Shown here one piece after another: positions 37,119 to 44,752 of a stretch of 64,000 nt of DNA. The DNA is taken from contig NZ_SDHW01000001.1 in NCBI RefSeq assembly GCF_004118265.1, positions 868,001 to 932,000 of the forward strand, written 5' to 3'. The first letter of the stretch is position 1. Each line of letters starts with the position of its first letter. The position numbers were made by a program, and so were the translations under genes. The notes under the pieces were generated by a model. It ran no database searches. It had not been told where the DNA came from and saw only the letters and a program-made list of their open reading frames with translations. This DNA is from Lacibacter luteus. GTDB taxonomy: Bacteria; Bacteroidota; Bacteroidia; Chitinophagales; Chitinophagaceae.

Positions 37119-37727
37119 ATGGATATTCCTGTTACCTATCTCATTATTGGATTTACCTGCCTGGTTTCCATTCCCGCTTTTAACAATGAAAAGATGACCA
37201 ACAACATGGTGTTCTATCCTGCACGTATGAAAAACGGGAAAGAACTCTATCGTTTTTTAACACATGGTGTGCTGCATGGCGATTATATGCATTTGATCTT
37301 TAACATGCTTACACTTTACTTCTTTGGACCTTACGTTGAAGGAGCCATTCTTGGAAAGTTTGCATTTGTTCTTTTATACGTAACTGCATTGGTTGCTTCT
37401 TCGATGTTTGATTTCTTTAAACATAAAGACAATTACTATTATCGTTCGCTCGGAGCATCGGGAGCAGTATCGGCAGTGCTTTTTGTAACGATCATTGTTG
37501 ATCCGTGGGCAAGAAACATTTGCCTGTTTGGTGTGCTCTGTTTACCCAACATTATTTTCGGTGTTGCCTATATTGCTTACTCCAGCTATATGGATAAGCG
37601 TGGCGGCGATAACATTGGGCATAATGCACACTTGTGGGGCGGCATCTACGGTTTTATTTTTGCAGCTATTGCAAGGCCCGATCTGTTACAAGGGTTTATT
37701 GAGCAGTTAACGCACCCCCGTTTTTAA
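37119..37727 (+). CDS. Rhomboid family intramembrane serine protease
   Basis: This 202-residue, six-helix membrane protein has the rhomboid signature: HxxxN of the oxyanion region (H58, N62 in HLIFNMLTLYFFG), nucleophile S114 in GASGAVSA and the partner His171 in GHNAHLWGG. It cleaves membrane-spanning substrates within the lipid bilayer. The L1-loop WR motif of GlpG is not obvious. The last 21 bp overlap the convergent tilS gene, so the two transcripts overlap tail to tail. Confidence 0.93.
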   Translation: MDIPVTYLIIGFTCLVSIPAFNNEKMTNNMVFYPARMKNGKELYRFLTHGVLHGDYMHLIFNMLTLYFFGPYVEGAILGKFAFVLLYVTALVASSMFDFFKHKDNYYYRSLGASGAVSAVLFVTIIVDPWARNICLFGVLCLPNIIFGVAYIAYSSYMDKRGGDNIGHNAHLWGGIYGFIFAAIARPDLLQGFIEQLTHPRF

Positions 37728-39134
37728 CGAAAGCTTTAATGCAGTTGTAGTGCTGTCTGTAAGTTTAAACCGATCATCGATCCGGTGACCAACCACCCAG
37801 ATGATTTTTTTATTGCACTCCAGCACCCATACATTTTCTTTTTCGGTTTTGGATAATTTCTGATCGATAAAGAAACGGGCCAGCTTCTTTTTCTTTTTCA
37901 TGCCAAGCGGATAAAAGTAATCGCCGGCTTTCCATTTGCGCAACAGTAATGGAAATTCAATATGCTTTGCATCGAGCAGCACAGTTGTGTTGGAATTGGG
38001 GATTGGGATTTGGGAATTAGGAATTTGTTGCACTTCCAGCAGCCCTAATACAAACCCTGTTGTTCCAACACCCTCCACAACCACATGTCCCACTTCTGCA
38101 GTATCGTAAGCTGCAATTACCAGCCATGCCCGATTTTTAATGATGCGGAAGAATAAGAGCGGCGATGTAATGAACTTACCTGTTTCAGCAACGGCCAGCT
38201 TTTCCACTTCTTCAATTTGCCGTTCGGTAAAACCATAATGACGGATGATCTCATAGATCAATGCCCTGTTATTGTATTGCAGCAACTGTTTGGCGGGAAT
38301 AAATACTTCATCGCCTTTTTGTTTGCATAGTTTTTTAATGAGCTGTTGTGTTGACAGTTGATACAATGCTTCAATTGATTTAAAACGCTCCAGGTTATCC
38401 TGCAGATTTTGCTTTACCTGCGGATATACTTTTTCAATAGCCGGAATAATTTCATTCCGGAAAAAGTTGCGGGTGTACTTCGACGATTGATTCGATGAAT
38501 CTTCCCTGTACTGCAAGTTATTTTCTGCAGCATAGTTCACCAACTCCTGCTTGCTGAAAGAAAGCAAAGGCCGTTTGATATGTCCGTATGCAACAGGAAT
38601 ACCTGTTAACCCATGCAGACCTGTGCCCCGAAAGAAATGCATGAGCAAGGTTTCGTTGTTGTCATCGGCATGGTGGGCGGTGAGGAGATGAGTGATGAGT
38701 GATGAGTGGTGCCTGCTCTCCGTAGCTTTAGCGAAGGAGAGAGTGGAGGCCGCTGCGTTTTCCGATTCACGACTAACGATTGACGCATCACTGTTCACCA
38801 ACTCCTCAAACCATTCATACCGCAACACCCTTGCTGCTTCCTGGATAGAGAGTTTATTTTCTGTTGCGTATTCTTCTGTGTTGAAACGCTGCACATGCAG
38901 CTGCACATTGTATTGTTGTGCCAATGAACGTACAAAACTTTCATCGGCTTCACTCTCCTCGCCTCTTAGTTGAAAATTACAATGTGCTATGCTGAAATGA
39001 TAGTTGGATTTTGCACAAAGATCAACCAGCACCACACTATCCACTCCTCCACTAACGGCAAGGAGCAGTTGATCTTTTGGTTGAAAAAGATTGTACTGTT
39101 GAATGTATTGTTGAAAACGATGTAATAAACTCAT
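37707..39134 (-). CDS. tilS: tRNA(Ile)-lysidine synthase TilS, with in-frame repeat insertions
   Basis: This 475-residue protein has the N-type ATP pyrophosphatase loop SGGVDS (28-33), HCNFQLRGEESEADE, LTAHHADDNNETLL, RPLLSFSKQEL and EDSSNQSSKYTRNFFRNEIIP, followed by the C-terminal TilS domain (about 390-470, LLRKWKAGDYFYPLGMKKKKKL). It makes lysidine at position 34 of the AUA-reading tRNA-Ile and is normally essential. Residues about 113-150 and 371-382 (IPNSQIPIPNSN) have no counterpart expected in the family and coincide with low-complexity repeat DNA, yet the frame stays open. The gene is therefore probably functional with two tolerated insertions. Confidence 0.93.
   Translation of the reverse strand: MSLLHRFQQYIQQYNLFQPKDQLLLAVSGGVDSVVLVDLCAKSNYHFSIAHCNFQLRGEESEADESFVRSLAQQYNVQLHVQRFNTEEYATENKLSIQEAARVLRYEWFEELVNSDASIVSRESENAAASTLSFAKATESRHHSSLITHLLTAHHADDNNETLLMHFFRGTGLHGLTGIPVAYGHIKRPLLSFSKQELVNYAAENNLQYREDSSNQSSKYTRNFFRNEIIPAIEKVYPQVKQNLQDNLERFKSIEALYQLSTQQLIKKLCKQKGDEVFIPAKQLLQYNNRALIYEIIRHYGFTERQIEEVEKLAVAETGKFITSPLLFFRIIKNRAWLVIAAYDTAEVGHVVVEGVGTTGFVLGLLEVQQIPNSQIPIPNSNTTVLLDAKHIEFPLLLRKWKAGDYFYPLGMKKKKKLARFFIDQKLSKTEKENVWVLECNKKIIWVVGHRIDDRFKLTDSTTTALKLSLKTGVR
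37989..38024. repeat. Low-complexity repeat inside tilS (GGGAATT type)
   Basis: The plus strand reads as successive GGAATTG, GGGATTG, GGATTTG, GGAATTA, GGAATTT units, encoding IPNSQIPIPNSN on the tilS strand. It looks like an intergenic-type short repeat captured within the coding region. Confidence 0.6.
38685..38798. repeat. Composite repeat insertion inside tilS
   Basis: This segment joins tandem GATGAGTGATGAGTGATGAG units (38687-38706), a palindrome CTCTCC...GGAGAG containing GTAGCTTTAGCGAAG, and ACGATTGACGCATCACT. It encodes residues about 113-150, between the RYEWFEEL helix and LTAHHADD, about 30 residues more than the family needs here. Similar units occur in ispE (43515-43589) and before rocD (45488-45552). 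Confidence 0.65.
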
Positions 39135-39251
39135 TTAGTAATATCTCAAAGATGAACCAATCAATGTAGTACAAGTGTGCGACGCAACAAAAGAACAATC
39201 AAAGCTCAAAAGCCGGTAACAAAAAACTACAAACCAAAAACTATAAACTAT

Positions 39252-39563
39252 CTAAAACGTCAACTCCTCCAACGCCCCCCTCAATTCTCCATACGCATGC
39301 TGCTCTCCTTTTTCTTTCGCTACCTGCATGCCTTTTTCGTACCAGGAAATGGCTGCGTCATTATCGTTCAGTCGTTCATATAACTTGCCCAAATGATAAT
39401 ACGAACCCACATAACCCGGATCGGCCGCCAGCAATTCTTCAAACAATTGCTTCGCCGTAACATCATCGCCCAGCTTAATATACTCCAGCGCCAAGGCGTG
39501 TTTCAGAAAGCTGTCGTTAGGACTATCCGCTAAAAACTTCCGCAGTTGCTCTATCCGCTCCAT
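39252..39563 (-). CDS. Small TPR protein
   Basis: From the ATG at 39563 the protein is 103 residues, with two to three tetratricopeptide repeats (HALALEYIKLGDDVTAKQLFEELLAADP, YYHLGKLYERLNDNDAAISWYEKGMQ; each split here as helix pairs). No signal peptide, so cytoplasmic. The frame extends to 39638 but the extra residues (MFMQLYKDKGLGLSS) overlap the etfB promoter. It is divergent from etfB. A protein-protein adaptor role is all that can be said. Confidence 0.75.
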   Translation of the reverse strand: MERIEQLRKFLADSPNDSFLKHALALEYIKLGDDVTAKQLFEELLAADPGYVGSYYHLGKLYERLNDNDAAISWYEKGMQVAKEKGEQHAYGELRGALEELTF

Positions 39564-39613
39564 GTTTGTGAATATTTTTTCGTTTAAGTTCGCCGATGAG
39601 AGACCCAAACCTT

Positions 39614-39621
39614 TATCTTTG
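39614..39621 (+). promoter_or_regulatory. Bacteroidota -7 element (TAnnTTTG) upstream of etfB
   Basis: TATCTTTG matches the TAnnTTTG consensus of the primary sigma factor of this phylum exactly and lies 50 bp upstream of the etfB ATG, giving a leader of about 45 nt. The -33 TTTG partner is poor (TTTAAG at about 39579). Confidence 0.45.
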
Positions 39622-39671
39622 TATAGTTGCATAAACAACTATTTCTTAACACACACTAAATTTTTGCTTGC

Positions 39672-40415
39672 ATGAAGATTTTAGTTTGCATCAGTAAAAC
39701 ACCGGACACGACGGCAAAAATAGCCTTCACCGATAACAACACAAAGTTTGCACAGGACGGTGTGCAATGGATCATCAACCCCTACGACGAATGGTATGCA
39801 TTGGTGCGTGCCATTGAACTGAAAGAAAAAGATCCTTCTACAGTTATTCATTTGATAACAGTTGGTGCAGCTGATGCTGATCCCATCATCCGCAAAGCAT
39901 TGGCATTGGGTGGCGATGAAGCCATTCGTGTAAACGCCGACAGCCACGACAGTTTTTACATTGCTTCGCAAATTGCAGAAGTAGCAAAACAGGGAGCTTA
40001 CGATCTGCTGTTCACCGGTAAAGAAACCATCGACTACAATGGTTCTGCTATTGGCGGCATGGTAGCTGAACTTCTTGAGCAACCTTATGTTTCCCTTGCA
40101 ACAAAATTTGAACTCAACGGCACAACCGCTACCATCAACCGTGAGATTGAAGGTGGTGAAGAAACCTGCGAAGTTAGTCTGCCCGTAGTTGTTAGTTGCC
40201 AGAAAGGAATGGCGGAACAACGCATCCCTAACATGAAAGGGATCATGGGTGCACGTACCAAACCGTTGAAAGCAGTTGAACCTGTTGCAGTAGATGCATT
40301 AACATCTATCGCATCGTTTGAATTACCTCCTGCCAAAGCCGGTGTAAAACTGGTAGATGCAGAGAATGCAGGCGAGCTGATTAAGTTGCTGCACGAAGAA
40401 GCGAAGGTGATCTAA
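39672..40415 (+). CDS. etfB: Electron transfer flavoprotein subunit beta
   Basis: This 247-residue protein shows the EtfB/FixA layout: MKILVCISKTPDTT, IINPYDEWYALVRAIELKEKD, VITVGAADADPIIRKALALGGDEAIRV-like block, LLFTGKETIDYNGSAIGGMVAELL (family signature) and IPNMKGIMGARTKPL. With EtfA it forms the FAD/AMP heterodimer that passes electrons from acyl-CoA dehydrogenases to the quinone pool. The partner etfA lies 440 bp downstream, an unusual gap filled by a four-helix-bundle gene with flanking repeats. Confidence 0.96.
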   Translation: MKILVCISKTPDTTAKIAFTDNNTKFAQDGVQWIINPYDEWYALVRAIELKEKDPSTVIHLITVGAADADPIIRKALALGGDEAIRVNADSHDSFYIASQIAEVAKQGAYDLLFTGKETIDYNGSAIGGMVAELLEQPYVSLATKFELNGTTATINREIEGGEETCEVSLPVVVSCQKGMAEQRIPNMKGIMGARTKPLKAVEPVAVDALTSIASFELPPAKAGVKLVDAENAGELIKLLHEEAKVI

Positions 40416-40417
40416 AA

Positions 40418-40462
40418 ATGGATAATTGATTAATGGATAATTTATAATTTACCATAAATCAA
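40418..40462. repeat. Left A/T-rich repeat flanking the four-helix-bundle gene
   Basis: ATGGATAATTGATTAATGG and ATAATTTATAATTTACC units directly after etfB. The right flank (40825-40856) carries the same motif in inverse orientation (ATTATCAATTA), so the intervening gene is bracketed by imperfect inverted repeats. Confidence 0.6.
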
Positions 40463-40467
40463 TTACC

Positions 40468-40824
40468 ATGAAAGAAAACATCTTAAAAACAAAAAGCTTC
40501 GATTTTGCAGTACGGATTGTAAAACTCTACCAATTCCTGAAAAAAGAACACAATGAGTTTACACTCTCACAGCAAATTGTACGAAGCGGCACTTCGATAG
40601 GAGCATTAATAAGAGAAGCAGAACACGGCGAAAGTTTAAAAGACTTTATTCATAAGTTAACGATTGGACTAAAAGAAGCGAATGAATCGAAATACTGGTT
40701 GGACTTACTCTTTGCTACCGATTTTATAAACAAAAAGATGTACGATTCGATAAATAAAGATTGTGAAGAACTTTTAAAACTGCTTACAGCAAGTGTAAAA
40801 ACTTCAAAATCGAGATTAAACTAA
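40468..40824 (+). CDS. Four-helix-bundle protein (23S rRNA intervening-sequence/S23 family)
   Basis: This 118-residue cytoplasmic protein fits the S23/IVS-type four-helix-bundle family: FDFAVRIVKLYQFLKKE, SQQIVRSGTSIGALIREAEHGESLKDFIHKL, GLKEANESKYWLDLLF and a helical tail. Relatives were first found in insertions within 23S rRNA genes, and also resemble Avd of diversity-generating retroelements; the biochemical role is unclear. It splits etfB from etfA and is bracketed by inverted A/T-rich repeats, which suggests insertion as a small mobile unit. It does not break either etf reading frame. Confidence 0.88.
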   Translation: MKENILKTKSFDFAVRIVKLYQFLKKEHNEFTLSQQIVRSGTSIGALIREAEHGESLKDFIHKLTIGLKEANESKYWLDLLFATDFINKKMYDSINKDCEELLKLLTASVKTSKSRLN

Positions 40825-40855
40825 TTATCATTTATCAATTAAAGAATTATCAATT
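40825..40855. repeat. Right A/T-rich repeat flanking the four-helix-bundle gene
   Basis: ATTATCATTTATCAATTAA then AGAATTATCAATTATG, running into the etfA start codon. It is the inverse of the left flank and nearly identical to the tract before ispE (43362-43387). Confidence 0.6.
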
Positions 40856-41821
40856 ATGAGCGTTTTAATATTCATTGATGCTGCTGATGGTCATGTAAAA
40901 AAATCTTCGTTTGAAGCGTTGACGTATGGAGCACTGTTAGCAAAACAATTAGGCACAAGTGCCGAAGGCGTTTTATTAGGCACTGTTGCCGATGATGTGG
41001 CAGCACTTGGCAAATATGGTGTGTCTAAAATTCATCATGTTGCAAACGATGCGTTGAATCATTTCGATGCGCAGGTTTATACCAAAGCAATTGCTGATGT
41101 GGCAACTGCTGCAGGTGCAACAGTGATTGTTCTTTCGCATAATGTAACAGGTAAAGCAGTATCGCCACGCCTGAGTGCACGTTTAAAAGCAGGATTGGTA
41201 ACCGGAGCTGTTGGTCTGCCCGATACAAGCAATGGTTTCGTAGTAAAGAAAGCTGTATTCAGTGGTAAAGCTTTTGCAAAAATCGCTATCAATACAGCTG
41301 TGAAAATTGTTTCACTTAGCCCCAACTCTTTCCAGACAGTTGCAGGCGAAGGAACAGCAGAAGTTGTTGCAGCGAACGTAACCGTTGATGCAGCAAAAGT
41401 AAAAGTAACAGCAACCAATAAAGTAACGGGACAGGTTCCTTTAAGCGAAGCTGAACTGGTAGTAAGTGGTGGCCGTGGATTAAAAGGACCGGAGAACTGG
41501 GGCATGGTGGAAGAGCTGGCCGGTTTGCTTGGTGCAGCTACAGCCTGCAGCCGTCCTGTGGCCGATGCACATTGGCGTCCGCATCATGAACATGTGGGAC
41601 AAACAGGTGGTGCCATTGCGCCGAATCTTTATGTTGCGATTGGTATCAGTGGTGCCATTCAACATCTGGCAGGTGTAAACCGCAGTAAAGTAATTGTGGT
41701 GATCAATAAAGATCCGGAAGCACCTTTCTTTAAAGCTGCCGACTATGGTATTGTGGGCGATGCATTTGAAGTAGTGCCGAAGCTGATTGCTGAAGTAAAG
41801 AAGTTGAAAGGAGTGGCTTAA
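40856..41821 (+). CDS. etfA: Electron transfer flavoprotein subunit alpha
   Basis: This 321-residue protein is EtfA/FixB: N-terminal adenine-nucleotide-like fold (MSVLIFIDAADGHVKKSSFEALTYG, split) and the C-terminal FAD domain with SGGRGLKGPENWG, CSRPVADAHWRPHHEHVGQTG, APNLYVAIGISGAIQHLAG and NKDPEAPFFKAADYGIVGD. It binds the redox-active FAD of the ETF heterodimer. The inserted repeat supplies the bases immediately upstream of its ATG, so its translation signal may have changed with the insertion. Confidence 0.96.
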   Translation: MSVLIFIDAADGHVKKSSFEALTYGALLAKQLGTSAEGVLLGTVADDVAALGKYGVSKIHHVANDALNHFDAQVYTKAIADVATAAGATVIVLSHNVTGKAVSPRLSARLKAGLVTGAVGLPDTSNGFVVKKAVFSGKAFAKIAINTAVKIVSLSPNSFQTVAGEGTAEVVAANVTVDAAKVKVTATNKVTGQVPLSEAELVVSGGRGLKGPENWGMVEELAGLLGAATACSRPVADAHWRPHHEHVGQTGGAIAPNLYVAIGISGAIQHLAGVNRSKVIVVINKDPEAPFFKAADYGIVGDAFEVVPKLIAEVKKLKGVA

Positions 41822-41915
41822 GATAGCCGATAGTTAATAGTTTTTAGCCGGTAGCCTTTGGTTGAAAGTTGTTAGAATTTTACTGACGACTATCGGCTAA
41901 AGGCTATCGCTTTTT
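41822..41915. repeat. Inverted repeat after etfA, terminator-like
   Basis: GATAGCCGATAGT (41822-41834) is matched in inverse by ACTATCGG (41889-41896) and GGCTATC (41902-41908), followed by TTTTT (41911-41915). It can fold as a hairpin and end etfA transcription, but the GGCTATCGGCTA wording looks like another family of dispersed repeat. Confidence 0.5.
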
Positions 41916-41966
41916 CTTGAGAATTATCTTATAGAAACTATATTTGAAATTGAAACAAATAACCAA

Positions 41967-42665
41967 ATGATCATTTTACAAAACACCTGCAAATTCATAG
42001 TCGGACTTGCTCTTTTTTTAGTTTCCCCCTCCAGTGGTAATACACAAAATTTATTTGAAGGGTATATATATTACAAAATAGGTACAGACACCAGCTCAAC
42101 GCCTGATTTTTTCTTTGCAATTAAAAATGGTAATGCAAAAACGTCTGGAGATATTGCAGCTCCCTTAGGCAAAGGAGGTATAACCACTGCTTACACTTTG
42201 TTTATCTCAGGCAGGGAAGCGAATGCATATGTGATTAATACAGATTCTCAAAAAGTAAAACAACTAACCCCTCGTTATGAGAAAGGAGGAGCTGATACCA
42301 CTCTTTTGAAAACACTGATTAAATCCAACAAAAAAAGAGTTATTGCCGGAATCAATTGTACAGGTTATGAACTTAAGATGGAAGCAAATGATTTCTTCAA
42401 AGCGTACATCTGGCTGGCGGATGACATAACAGTATCAGGAGAATTTGACTTACACTTTGATGTAATGATAAGTGAGTATATGGTTGCAGGTAAACTAATC
42501 ATGGCTTTTTCCATGATTTCAGGAGATACACAATCTGATATGATAAGAGTCCTGAGAGTTGAAAAAAAGGAAATCAGTGATTCAGAGTTTCAAATACCAC
42601 AAGGCTATAAGCATGAGAAACTGTCTGTTATGGCGGGAATTAAGACAAAATGGGTTTTTGAATAG
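41967..42665 (+). CDS. Exported protein of unknown function (DUF4412-like)
   Basis: This 232-residue protein has a signal peptide (KFIVGLALFLVSPSSGNTQ) and a beta-rich mature part: FEGYIYYKIG, INTDSQKVKQLTPRYEK, INCTGYELKMEAND, KAYIWLADDITVSGEFD, and a C-terminal IPQGYKHEKL. This resembles the DUF4412/LolA-like group in which a small beta-sandwich tracks a lipid or ligand, but recognition is weak. One Cys (INCTGYEL) is conserved-looking. It stands alone between the etf operon and the nuclease gene. Confidence 0.7.
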   Translation: MIILQNTCKFIVGLALFLVSPSSGNTQNLFEGYIYYKIGTDTSSTPDFFFAIKNGNAKTSGDIAAPLGKGGITTAYTLFISGREANAYVINTDSQKVKQLTPRYEKGGADTTLLKTLIKSNKKRVIAGINCTGYELKMEANDFFKAYIWLADDITVSGEFDLHFDVMISEYMVAGKLIMAFSMISGDTQSDMIRVLRVEKKEISDSEFQIPQGYKHEKLSVMAGIKTKWVFE

Positions 42666-42709
42666 TCAGCAGATTTTAACGACAAAGCCCTTAAATTTGC
42701 CGACAGGTT

Positions 42710-43300
42710 ATGAAAAAGATCGAACTGGAAATAGTTGCCCTTTCGCACAGCATTACCCAAACGCACAGCTACGCCGTGGTGTTGGGAGAAGTAAACGGAA
42801 TGCGCCGTCTGCCGATAGTAATTGGTGGTTTTGAAGCACAAGCCATTGCTGTGGCGCTTGAACGTATGCAACCCAGTCGCCCCCTTACCCACGACCTGAT
42901 GAAGAATTTCATGATGGCTTTTAATGTAGAGCTGCATGAAATTGTGATCAACGATCTGCAGGAAGGCATCTTCTATTCCAAACTTCTTTGCTCAACTGAT
43001 CATGATACGGTGGAGATCGACAGTCGCACCAGCGATGCCCTTGCTTTGGCCGTTCGTTTTGGCTGCCCCATTTATACTTACGAGCATATTCTTGAAAGTG
43101 CCGGTATTTTAATGGAAGATGAAGAGAAGAAAAAAGAAGAAGAAGTTGCAGTTACTTCAACTACAGAAAGCGGCGACAAAGAAGACTTGAAATCGATGAG
43201 CATTGAAGAACTGCAAACCCTGCTCAACGATGTACTGGAGCAGGAAGATTATATCCGTGCTATTGCCATCCGTGACGAGCTCTCGAACAGGAAAAAATAA
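42710..43300 (+). CDS. Bifunctional nuclease family protein (DUF151) with UVR tail
   Basis: This 196-residue protein has a BFN/DUF151 domain (about 1-130; EIVALSHSITQTHSYAVVLGE, RRLPIVIGGFEAQAIAV, RPLTHDLM, IDSRTSDALALAVRFGCPIY), an acidic Glu/Lys linker (about 133-165) and a C-terminal UvrB/UvrC-like motif (SIEELQTLLNDVLEQEDYIRA). This two-part form is typical of Bacteroidota. Family members cleave DNA and RNA in vitro and respond to oxidative stress; the UVR motif mediates protein contacts. It is followed by a repeat tract and ispE. Confidence 0.9.
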   Translation: MKKIELEIVALSHSITQTHSYAVVLGEVNGMRRLPIVIGGFEAQAIAVALERMQPSRPLTHDLMKNFMMAFNVELHEIVINDLQEGIFYSKLLCSTDHDTVEIDSRTSDALALAVRFGCPIYTYEHILESAGILMEDEEKKKEEEVAVTSTTESGDKEDLKSMSIEELQTLLNDVLEQEDYIRAIAIRDELSNRKK

Positions 43301-43309
43301 TTGTTTTAA

Positions 43310-43385
43310 ATGGATAATTGATAATTCTTTTTATGCCTGTAACTTCAAGATTATTATCCATTATCAATTACCCAATTATCAATTA
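43310..43385. repeat. Solo A/T-rich inverted repeat before ispE
   Basis: ATGGATAATTGATAATTCT (43310-43328) faces ATTATCCATTATCAATTACC and ATTATCAATTA (43353-43385). The wording matches the flanks of the four-helix-bundle gene at 40418-40855, but here only about 30 bp lie between the arms. The right arm runs into the ispE ATG, as it does into etfA. Confidence 0.6.
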
Positions 43386-44261
43386 ATGCTCTCTTTTCCC
43401 AATTGCAAAATCAATCTCGGTTTACAGATCCTCAACAAACGGGAAGATGGTTATCATGATCTTGCGACTGTATTTTATCCTTTGCCGTTGAAAGATGCGT
43501 TGGAAGTAGTGAGAAGAGACGATGGACGATTGACGACAGACGATAGTAAGACCTCTGACGACTCACCACTCACCACTCACGAATCTTCAATCGATTTCTC
43601 CTCAACAGGTTTAGAAATTGCAGGCGACCAAGCAAACAACCTCTGCGTTAAAGCCTATCATTTACTGAAAAAAGATTTCCCTACGCTCCCACCTGTGCAG
43701 ATGCATTTGCACAAAGCTATACCCATGGGTGCAGGTTTGGGCGGTGGCAGTGCTGATGGTGCTTTTGCATTGAAATTATTGAATGAAAAATTTCAGCTGA
43801 ACTTAACGGATGAACAACTGATCGCTTATGCATTGCAGTTAGGCAGCGATTGCCCGTTCTTTATTTTGAATAAACCTTGTTATGCAACAGGCAGAGGTGA
43901 ATTACTGGAGCCGATAGCTCTTGATCTCTCTGCTTATCGTTTTGCTATTGTGAATCCGGGCATTCATGTAAATACAGGTTGGGCATTTACGCAACTTCAA
44001 CTAAGGTCAGACCACGAAACGTGGGCCGACCTGCGAACAATCATTCAACAACCCATCTCCACCTGGAAAGAACAACTCATCAACGATTTTGAAGAACCGG
44101 TAAGCAAAGCACATCCGGAGATTGCAGCGCTCAAACAACAGTTGTATGATGCAGGCGCTGTTTATGCAAGCATGACGGGAAGTGGCAGTACGGTGTTTGG
44201 GATGTTTGAGAGAGAACCGGAGTTGAAGTTTGATCAAACTTATTTCTTTAAGATTATTTAA
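43386..44261 (+). CDS. ispE: 4-diphosphocytidyl-2-C-methyl-D-erythritol kinase IspE
   Basis: The ATG at 43386 gives a 291-residue protein beginning FPNCKINLGLQILNKREDGYH, the standard IspE N-terminus; upstream sequence in the same frame is repeat DNA. The GHMP-kinase ATP loop is PMGAGLGGGSADGA (113-126), with LGSDCPFF and MTGSGSTVFGMF further on. It phosphorylates CDP-methylerythritol in the MEP isoprenoid pathway and is normally essential. Residues about 44-68 (RRDDGRLTTDDSK and on to THESS) are a low-complexity insertion between ALEVV and SIDFSSTGLEIAGD that matches repeat DNA, but the frame is intact. Confidence 0.94.
   Translation: MLSFPNCKINLGLQILNKREDGYHDLATVFYPLPLKDALEVVRRDDGRLTTDDSKTSDDSPLTTHESSIDFSSTGLEIAGDQANNLCVKAYHLLKKDFPTLPPVQMHLHKAIPMGAGLGGGSADGAFALKLLNEKFQLNLTDEQLIAYALQLGSDCPFFILNKPCYATGRGELLEPIALDLSAYRFAIVNPGIHVNTGWAFTQLQLRSDHETWADLRTIIQQPISTWKEQLINDFEEPVSKAHPEIAALKQQLYDAGAVYASMTGSGSTVFGMFEREPELKFDQTYFFKII
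43515..43589. repeat. Low-complexity repeat insertion inside ispE
   Basis: Tandem-like GACGATGGACGATTGACG, ACAGACGATAG and CTCACCACTCACCACTCACG units. Encodes about 25 Asp/Thr/Ser-rich residues absent from the expected family pattern. The units echo those in tilS (ACGATTGACG; ACTCATCACTC in inverse). Confidence 0.65.
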
Positions 44262-44281
44262 TCTGCATCACATTCAATAAA

Positions 44282-44716
44282 TCAATCTTCAATTATGTTC
44301 CTTTTCGGTTTCTCCCGAAAAGCAAAGATTACTTTAACCCAAAAGACAATGAGAAGAATTATTATAACAATCACTAATAGCAGGTCAAGCAATTGTTGGT
44401 CGTAGCTTTTGAAAGTTGCATAATTCTTATTTACCTGTGAAACTCTAATGGTAACACTATCTCCTTTTTTATATCCTAAGTCAGACTTTGCTATATGTTC
44501 AAATGAAAAATGCCTATCTCCGTACTGATACTCAAAAGTGTAATCATAAGAAACATCAGCATCAATACTATTTCTTATAATTATACTAGAAGTCGAGGCA
44601 CGTTTATACTCGAAGTTTCGCAGATAGTAAAACTCTTTGAATGTCCTTTTTACAAATTCAAAAGAGCCAACACTTAAAACAATTGCAACGATCAAATACA
44701 ACCCTTTTTTCATCAA
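44282..44716 (-). CDS. Small membrane protein, DUF3592-like
   Basis: This 144-residue protein has two membrane segments (about 4-22 and 108-131) enclosing an extracytoplasmic beta-rich region with YDYTFEYQYGDRHFSFEHIAK and YKKGDSVTIRVSQVNKNYATF. That topology and the 'gap, then valence-like VxY motif' pattern resemble DUF3592, a family of unknown function. The start shown has a preceding Met pair (MMKK); either is possible. It is convergent with ispE, 20 bp away, and more A/T-rich than its neighbours. Confidence 0.65.
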   Translation of the reverse strand: MMKKGLYLIVAIVLSVGSFEFVKRTFKEFYYLRNFEYKRASTSSIIIRNSIDADVSYDYTFEYQYGDRHFSFEHIAKSDLGYKKGDSVTIRVSQVNKNYATFKSYDQQLLDLLLVIVIIILLIVFWVKVIFAFREKPKRNIIED

Positions 44717-44752
44717 TTCTATTTCAATAAAATTATAACCTGTAACAGAAGC

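Noticed and set aside
40468-40824. Four-helix-bundle protein as Avd of a diversity-generating retroelement
   Set aside because: No reverse transcriptase, template repeat or variable gene is present in the window.
43203-43385. N-terminal extension of ispE
   Set aside because: The extra codons read the bifunctional nuclease gene out of frame and then repeat DNA; the ATG at 43386 gives the standard IspE N-terminus.
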